Positions 19,053-24,128 of a stretch of DNA of 24,128 nucleotides are shown piece by piece. This stretch comes from Chalciporus piperatus (lineage: Eukaryota; Basidiomycota; Agaricomycetes; Boletales; Boletaceae), in the NCBI GenBank assembly GCA_038093975.1, contig JBBPTG010000326.1, positions 1 to 24,128 on the forward strand. The letters run 5' to 3'. Both the position numbers and the translations under genes were made by a program. Each line of letters opens with the position of its first letter. The first letter of the stretch is position 1. A model generated the notes under the pieces. It was not told the DNA's origin and ran no database searches. It saw nothing but the letters and a program-made list of their open reading frames with translations.

Positions 19053-21637
19053 ACCTGTGAGTTGACCTCGAAGGTGACTCCAGCCTCGTTGATCGTTCTG
19101 AGCAGTGGTACTTTGAGAGTATTCATTTCCCACTATCGTTGCAGCAATACCTGTTTATATATCAATCCAATCTGGTCATTATATCTGTGCTATCATCCAT
19201 ACCCTTGTATTATCGCTCGCCCAACGCTTGATTCATTTTGTTATGTTATGGCCCCCAAGGTTATACTCGGCACTGACGTATGGTATTCCTCACGACGTAT
19301 CAGCGGAGGTGATGATAACGACTTCATACTCGCAGAGCTTCCGCATGCTGTAATGCCTCCGGTATCAGGAAAGGCACTTGTATATGCTCAATGAGAAATA
19401 ATTATTAAAGAAAAAATAAGAGGTTAAGTATGATCTGGGAAGATAGAGATCCGGCAAGTTCCGCCCAATCTGCTTCCGTCGGTGCCTTGGACGTCCAAGC
19501 ATCACACTCAACCACCCACATACGTTCTCTCGCGGCGCGCAGGCCTAGCAATGCGGAACGTGCGCCTGTCACTCGTGAGGACGCACCGAATTTGCCATGG
19601 CAGTAGACCGTGAAAGTTGTTACCAAACTTACACAACAGACGGTGGCACCCTGGTGAAGAGTTTCAGAATTATCCGACCAGCGTTTTCACCTCGGGAAAT
19701 CTATGAGTATGAGTACCAACCAAAGGGACCTTAAAATGATGCGGCTTCTAAATCGTCCGGGAGCAAAAAGAAGGCGCGAACTTGCGACATGAATCATTTA
19801 AATGATCAGTCAGATCAGGTTTCCCCTTTCCGAATCACGAGAAATGACGGAATGTGACGACGGAAGGATGACAAGGTCGAGAAATTGTTGCATATGAAGT
19901 GCCAGGAACGTACGAATTAGTCAATGCTCATTGCACGACAGCGAGGCTCGTATGATCCACTCGTACGTATCCGGTGAAATGTGGCAATGCACGTTCGGAC
20001 CGACTCGATGTGGGCCACTAGAGCGCCGAGTGCGCAGGAGAGCAGAGGGAAGATCGTACTTTTTCATCGCATCTTCAGCGAGGTTATGTACTTATCAGAC
20101 AGAGCGAAATGGTTAAAATCAAGAAAGTGCTCACTTGAACCACTTGATTCTCACAGCTGCTTCTTCATGGAACATTCACTAAATGATCCCGTTTAAAACG
20201 GATGGCGGTGGGGGATTTAACACCCGGTTCGCAGCCAACTGCGTGGGCTAAATATAACGAAACATCACATCTAGTGCTTAGGACGGTTCCGAATGTCATC
20301 GATGTCATCCTGATATGATGCGAGTCCAGACTCCGAGGAGACGCACTTTTGGTCACACAATGACGATGAGATCCGAATCATGCGAAAGAGGAGCTATGTT
20401 AACAGGGCGTTGAGGGGATGACGTGGAACTGTCATCGATTGTGGACCAACCGTACAGGGAACTTCTGCTAGTGGGGCTCATATAGGCAACTCTGCCATAA
20501 GTGCTGAGCACTGATCAGCTTTATCTTCGTCCGGAACGGTATCGCCCCCAGAGGAAGGCGCAAACGTCAGTGTTCATATGAAATTAAATAATCGGTATCA
20601 GGTTGCACCCGTCTACACATGTTGTTCGATCGCACCAAATGCATCATTATAACCCAAAGGGGTTGCGGGGGAATGGAAGTCATAATACCTACCTGAGCGC
20701 TGAAAAAAACGCGAAGCCACAACAAGCCATCTTTTCATTTTGTTGCTCAGGCAAGTGGGTGATAGGACATGTGTTTGAGCACATGTTCGCAGATAGGGTG
20801 AAGCCACCATCCCAAAAAGGCAAAAGCTACGACGGGGAACTTTGGGCTGAAGAGAATGAACCTGCGGAGGGTCGAAATGACTCACTCGATTAACAGAACG
20901 TATAGAGAACGACCAATTCGGGTGATGGGATGCGTGTACGTTTGTATCTCCAGGCTGTATGAACGACTCAGATGAGTAATCGCGTCATTGGGATGCAAGT
21001 CCCAGGCCGCGTGGAAGCGTAGGAATTGTCAATAAAGCCAGGTCGGGGACAATGTCGACTAGTCTGTCGCAATTACGCCTGATCGGGGGTGTCGAGGAAG
21101 AAGCTGGTTTGTAAGGGGCCGATCTCCAGCCAGCCCGTCGGCTGCGAGGCAAGGCGTGTAGAGCTGTATAGGTCCCTCTGAGGACGTCTGGCGTTGCGAA
21201 ATGAAAATGGAAGGCCGATATGATCGCGTTGATAGACCAATAACGAGCACGTTGGCCCAAGCGAACGGAACTTGAAGTAGAACATGAACCAAACCCCAAT
21301 GACGTGCCGGAGTCGGGGTTGCGGTTTCTATGCGCATAAGAAGGAGCCCGCCATAATCTTGTATGAATGAAAATTACTCTCCGACAAAGAACTGTACCTG
21401 TGAAGCAAGTCATCGTTGGGAGCGTGGACTTCATAAAACGGAGAATTAGTCCTCACGTGATCTGGGGATTCAAAGTCCGCGGCTCGGGATCATCCGCTAT
21501 CGAAGTGTGCGAGTCCTTGTCCTCGAGTTGTCATTGAGTAACAACATCATACCTTACTCGAAGTGACTCGAAGTGATAAGTGAACTTCGTCGGTGATTAC
21601 TTTCGTCCCTATACAACCAGCTTACTCCATTACGCAG
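19053..21637. other. 2.6-kb stretch without a recognisable gene
   Basis: No protein family, tRNA or repeat recognised on either strand. The best open frame is 19405-19626 on the minus strand (73 codons), with ARERMWVVECDAWTSKAPTE in an amphipathic, gene-like composition; it could be a 3' exon or remnant. The frames at 20603-20893 and 20985-21434 show no motif. The stretch may hold non-coding transcripts or the DCN1 promoter at its right end. Confidence 0.4.
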
Positions 21638-22943
21638 ATGGTCAGTTGCCTTCTCATTCACACTGATCCATAGGCGGGCACATCATATTGACGATCACGC
21701 CCCTTCCTAGTCGAAACCGACCAAGGAAACATATGCTGAGTTTTGCAACATAACCGGCGCGTCGTGAGTACCTTCTCTTTGTCTGCCCGACTGTGCACGA
21801 ATCATCAGGCTCGGATTATCCCTGATCATACCCTCTATTGGCCACCAGACAGAAGGAAGCAAAACGCTATCTTGACAAACATAAACGACTGGATGTGGCT
21901 GTAGATGCTTTCTTCCAAGACGGTGGGAGTCGCCGCGCGGACTCCGGTGCTTCAACGAGCAAATTGACTGCTCTCTTTGAGAAATACAAAGGTAACAGCA
22001 TCCGATATCATATTTTGACGACCGGCGGACCAAGGATTGTCTCATAGATACAGACGGAGACATCATTTCCACGCAGGGTACAGTGCAGTTCTTCACCGAC
22101 CTCGGATTCAAACAGGATGAAGAAGAACAGGAAGGACAGGATGACACACCCAAGCTTTTGACACTTGCTCACGGGCTCCAGTCCCCGCGACTAGGAGAGT
22201 GGACCAAGAAGGGTTGGATGGATGGATGGAAAGATTTTGGGTCAGCTTTCACACACACCTTGTCGCTTATCACCGGCCGTTAACAGTGAAGAATCTGCAC
22301 AGATGTGATACCATTGCCGGGATGAAATCTGCTCTCACGCGGTTAGAAGCGAAGCTTGGGTCCGATCCTTCGTACTTCCGCACAGTCTACAACTATACCT
22401 TTACGTTTGCTCGGTCAGACGGTCAGCGGAGTCTTGGTACGGTCTCTCTCTCTCCGGTTCTCGATTCGGTCCCGATCTGACTCGCACAACGATGTTCAAG
22501 CTAAGGACACCGCGCTCGAATATTGGAAATCACTTCTGTACTTTGGTGTGGATAAGGGTGCTCTGAAATATGTACCCCACAGCGAGGACGGCGAGGACGG
22601 CGAGGACGGAGATGTTAACATGGATCAAGGAGGTTGGACGAAGAAGCACACAGAAATGTGGCTAAAGTATATGCGAGTAAGAGATGATGTCGCTGTGAGC
22701 AAAGATACCTGGCAGATGGTCTGTTTCAAACCATTTTCTCGTTTGTTTGCTAACCGGGAGAGTGTAGCTCCCAGATTTCATTCGATCATTCGACGGAGAC
22801 TTTAACCATCATGATGACCAAGGTAATTCATTCCTTGTTCTCTTTCGATGTACCGTTGATGGGACTACACTATCATAGCTGCTTGGCCAACCATCATAGA
22901 CCAGTTCGTGGAATGGGCCAAGAAGGGGAATTCCAGTGCATGA
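21638..22943 (+). CDS. DCN1: DCN1-like cullin neddylation protein
   Basis: Eight coding exons: 21638-21640, 21711-21763, 21849-21991, 22048-22240, 22303-22436, 22501-22718, 22768-22822, 22879-22943; 287 residues, all phases consistent. DCN1 is a co-E3 that binds cullins and the Nedd8-E2 to attach Nedd8 to cullin-RING ligases. Family marks: a UBA-like start (EFCNITGASQKEAKRYLDKH, then KRLDVAVDAFF), STSKLTALFEKYK, LGEWTKKGWMDGWKDFG, the KLGSDPSYFRTVYNYTF segment, FARSDGQRSLAKDTALEYWK, and the C-terminal LPDFIRSFDGDF and AWPTIIDQFVEWAKK. The first coding exon is only the start codon. Several donors are GTC-type (GTCAGT, GTCAGC, GTCTGT). A 9-base unit repeated three times (22582-22608) codes an acidic EDG run. 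Convergent with the Rpp14-family gene. Confidence 0.92.
22582..22608 (+). repeat. Three tandem copies of a 9-base unit inside DCN1
   Basis: GCGAGGACG occurs three times in a row and codes a repeated Glu-Asp-Gly in an acidic loop between the conserved blocks. Length variation here would keep the frame. Confidence 0.75.
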
Positions 22944-23141
22944 ATCACGTAGATTGGTAGTCATACCTCCTGATACACGAACGGGATTCGCAGCAACCAT
23001 TATACCTCGGCGACCATGATTGCATTCTTCGCTTCCTAAGGAAGCAACCCATTTTACTCAAGTTGTAGTAAGGATTACATGCAATCGATTCCATCGAGCA
23101 ACGTGAACTCCCCAGGCTGGCAACATCTCGATTCTCGATGA

Positions 23142-23527
23142 TCATCTCGCGCCGAGATCACTCGACACGAGAGAAGGGAGAAATGAAGATTCTTTCATCG
23201 CAGAACACCTGATCGAAGCACGGGAAGAGCCAGCAATAGCAGCCAGGATTCTCGATGCGTCTCTTTGGTGGAGAGCGACATATGTTCAGCTGCTCGTGAT
23301 CGTATCTCACGGATGATTAGGACCTACTCTGGGTGGACTCGGATGACCGATTCTGATCCCTCCTCGTTCACTGACAGGATATCCATATAGTTGCTCGCAA
23401 AGGTGAGCCCATACATGTCCGCCAGGGCGTCTTGCAGGGATTTTCTTATGAGCAGGACGTCGGTGCAACGAGGTTCCATCGAGAGGCGTATGTAATGATG
23501 CGTGGACGACAGATGGCTTAATGACAT
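23142..23527 (-). CDS. RNase P/MRP subunit, Rpp14 family
   Basis: Two minus-strand exons, 23527-23328 and 23262-23142, give 106 residues; the 65-base intron (GTAGGT..AAG) joins a split Glu codon. Rpp14/Pop5 proteins are small subunits of RNase P and RNase MRP, which process tRNA and rRNA precursors in the nucleus. Family marks: an initial HHYIRLSMEP strand, LIRKSLQDALADMYGLTFAS helix, the YMDILSVNEEGSESVIRV strands, then EDASRILAAIAGSS and a C-terminal KESSFLPSLVSSDL. The first frame alone would stop at 23324, just after the donor, so the intron is needed to keep the C-terminal block. The frame is also open upstream of the ATG. The gene converges with DCN1 and its start lies 128 bases from an LTR. 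Rpp14 versus Pop5 assignment is by motif only. Confidence 0.72.
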
Positions 23528-23654
23528 AGCGGGAATGGTAATACGACGGCAGATGGTAAACTTGAGATCTGCTCCGCGCTCGGGTTCCCTCCTGTGCAAG
23601 ATTCAAGTTCGTCCGACGTAGAGATTCGCAGTCCACCGCTCGATGGAGGGAGCG

Positions 23655-23881
23655 TGTAACAAGTCAGGCAGTCTCACGGGCCGCGGGCCGCTTATCGCTA
23701 CTGATCAGACTATATCAGTCCGATAACGCTGACTCAGACACCCCTCGTTAGAGTATAAAGAGAGTAGATGTCCCTCAGTGGAGGGCAGTCAGTTTTCCAA
23801 TAAGACAGGACTTAGAACCGTCTGTTGGTGTGACTATCTTTTCGTGTGACGTTGCAACCCTTTCGAGAGTTTACCGTCACA
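23655..23881 (+). repeat. Left LTR of a second LTR retrotransposon (3' end approximate)
   Basis: Starts TGTAACAAG after a candidate 5-base target copy (gagcg) and has a TATA box (TATAAAG, 23754-23760) about 100 bases in. The best matching end is GTCACA at 23881, an imperfect inverse of the start. A leader of about 190 bases and a Gag-like start codon follow. The right LTR is outside the window, so the boundaries are tentative; no clear primer binding site was identified. Confidence 0.5.
23754..23760 (+). promoter_or_regulatory. TATA box in the right-hand LTR
   Basis: TATAAAG about 100 bases inside the LTR, in the usual place for the U3/R boundary promoter of a fungal Ty3-type element. Confidence 0.45.
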
Positions 23882-24068
23882 TCTTTTTTTGACGAACAAG
23901 TCTTTTCGATTTTATCTTAAAACTTCCTTTTCGAATCCCTCACCACTCGACTACCTTCGCGGAACTTAGGGTTGGCCCACCCGAACGTATACCGAAGATC
24001 GTCGAACCTTTGAAGATTCGCACCCAACCAACCATTCAACAAACCAACCGTATCAAAAATCCGACATC

Positions 24069-24128
24069 ATGTCACGCTACGTACTTCGTAGTCGCACTAC
24101 TAGACTCGCTGAACTCCCACAGACCCCG
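24069..24128 (+). CDS. Start of a probable Gag protein, cut by the window edge
   Basis: An ATG at 24069 opens a frame that runs off the window. The 20 visible residues (MSRYVLRSRTTRLAELPQTP) are basic and Pro-ending, in the style of the N-terminus of Ty3/gypsy Gag proteins of basidiomycetes, and sit behind an LTR-like promoter. A non-transposon gene is possible, as no diagnostic domain is in view. Confidence 0.45.
   Translation, partial: MSRYVLRSRTTRLAELPQTP

Noticed and set aside
21707..22153. 148-codon minus-strand frame
   Set aside because: Antisense to DCN1 exons with clear family motifs on the plus strand.
4550..23527. A functional gene cluster linking the recognised genes
   Set aside because: The proteins belong to unrelated housekeeping processes on both strands with no shared pathway, so proximity alone gives no support.
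1..24128. CRISPR arrays, bacterial operons or phage-type systems
   Set aside because: No regularly spaced repeats; spliced genes and fungal families show a eukaryotic nuclear locus.

Overview
The window looks like nuclear DNA of a filamentous basidiomycete, probably an agaricomycete. Genes are dense and cut by many short introns (mostly 46-85 bases, GT..AG). The recognisable proteins are fungal, and both ends carry Ty3/gypsy-type LTR retrotransposon sequence. I inferred exon structures by hand from reading frame, splice signals and family resemblance; no search was run.

Left end (1-2781): a minus-strand Ty3/gypsy element. Reading right to left there is an LTR (about 2098-2781) whose outer part is duplicated in tandem, then a Gag frame with a CCHC zinc knuckle, then a Pol frame that starts in the -1 frame at a GGGTTTT heptamer, carries an aspartic protease and runs off the window. 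A CpG-poor stretch follows (about 2881-3240). Next come a weak minus-strand hypothetical gene (3206-4034) and the first two exons of an AKR1-like ankyrin palmitoyltransferase that stops short (4161-4411).

Middle (4412-13405): a ten-exon Golgi pH regulator / ABA-GPCR family gene (4550-6555, plus); a convergent unknown multi-pass membrane protein (6850-8479, minus); the Hsp70 nucleotide exchange factor FES1 (9419-10697, plus); and an unknown four-TM protein with a long Ser-rich tail (11212-13405, plus).

Right part (13406-24128): a gene-poor stretch with an unresolved minus-strand multi-exon candidate (14421-15169); an MPP6-type exosome cofactor gene (15383-16277, minus); a Pro/Ser-rich unknown protein behind a clear TATA box (18193-19052, plus); a long stretch without a recognisable gene (19053-21637); a DCN1 cullin-neddylation gene (21638-22943, plus); a convergent RNase P/MRP Rpp14-family gene (23142-23527, minus); and, 128 bases upstream of that gene's start codon, the left LTR and first 20 Gag codons of a second LTR retrotransposon (23655 to the edge).

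The genes are mostly unrelated housekeeping functions: proteostasis (FES1, DCN1), RNA processing (MPP6, Rpp14) and Golgi/membrane proteins. Nothing suggests a functional cluster or a new multi-gene system. The points most worth a second look are the broken AKR1 gene, the LTR with a duplicated end, the gag-pol frameshift site, a GC-AG intron in the GPHR gene, a start-codon-only exon in DCN1, and the unrecognised membrane proteins.
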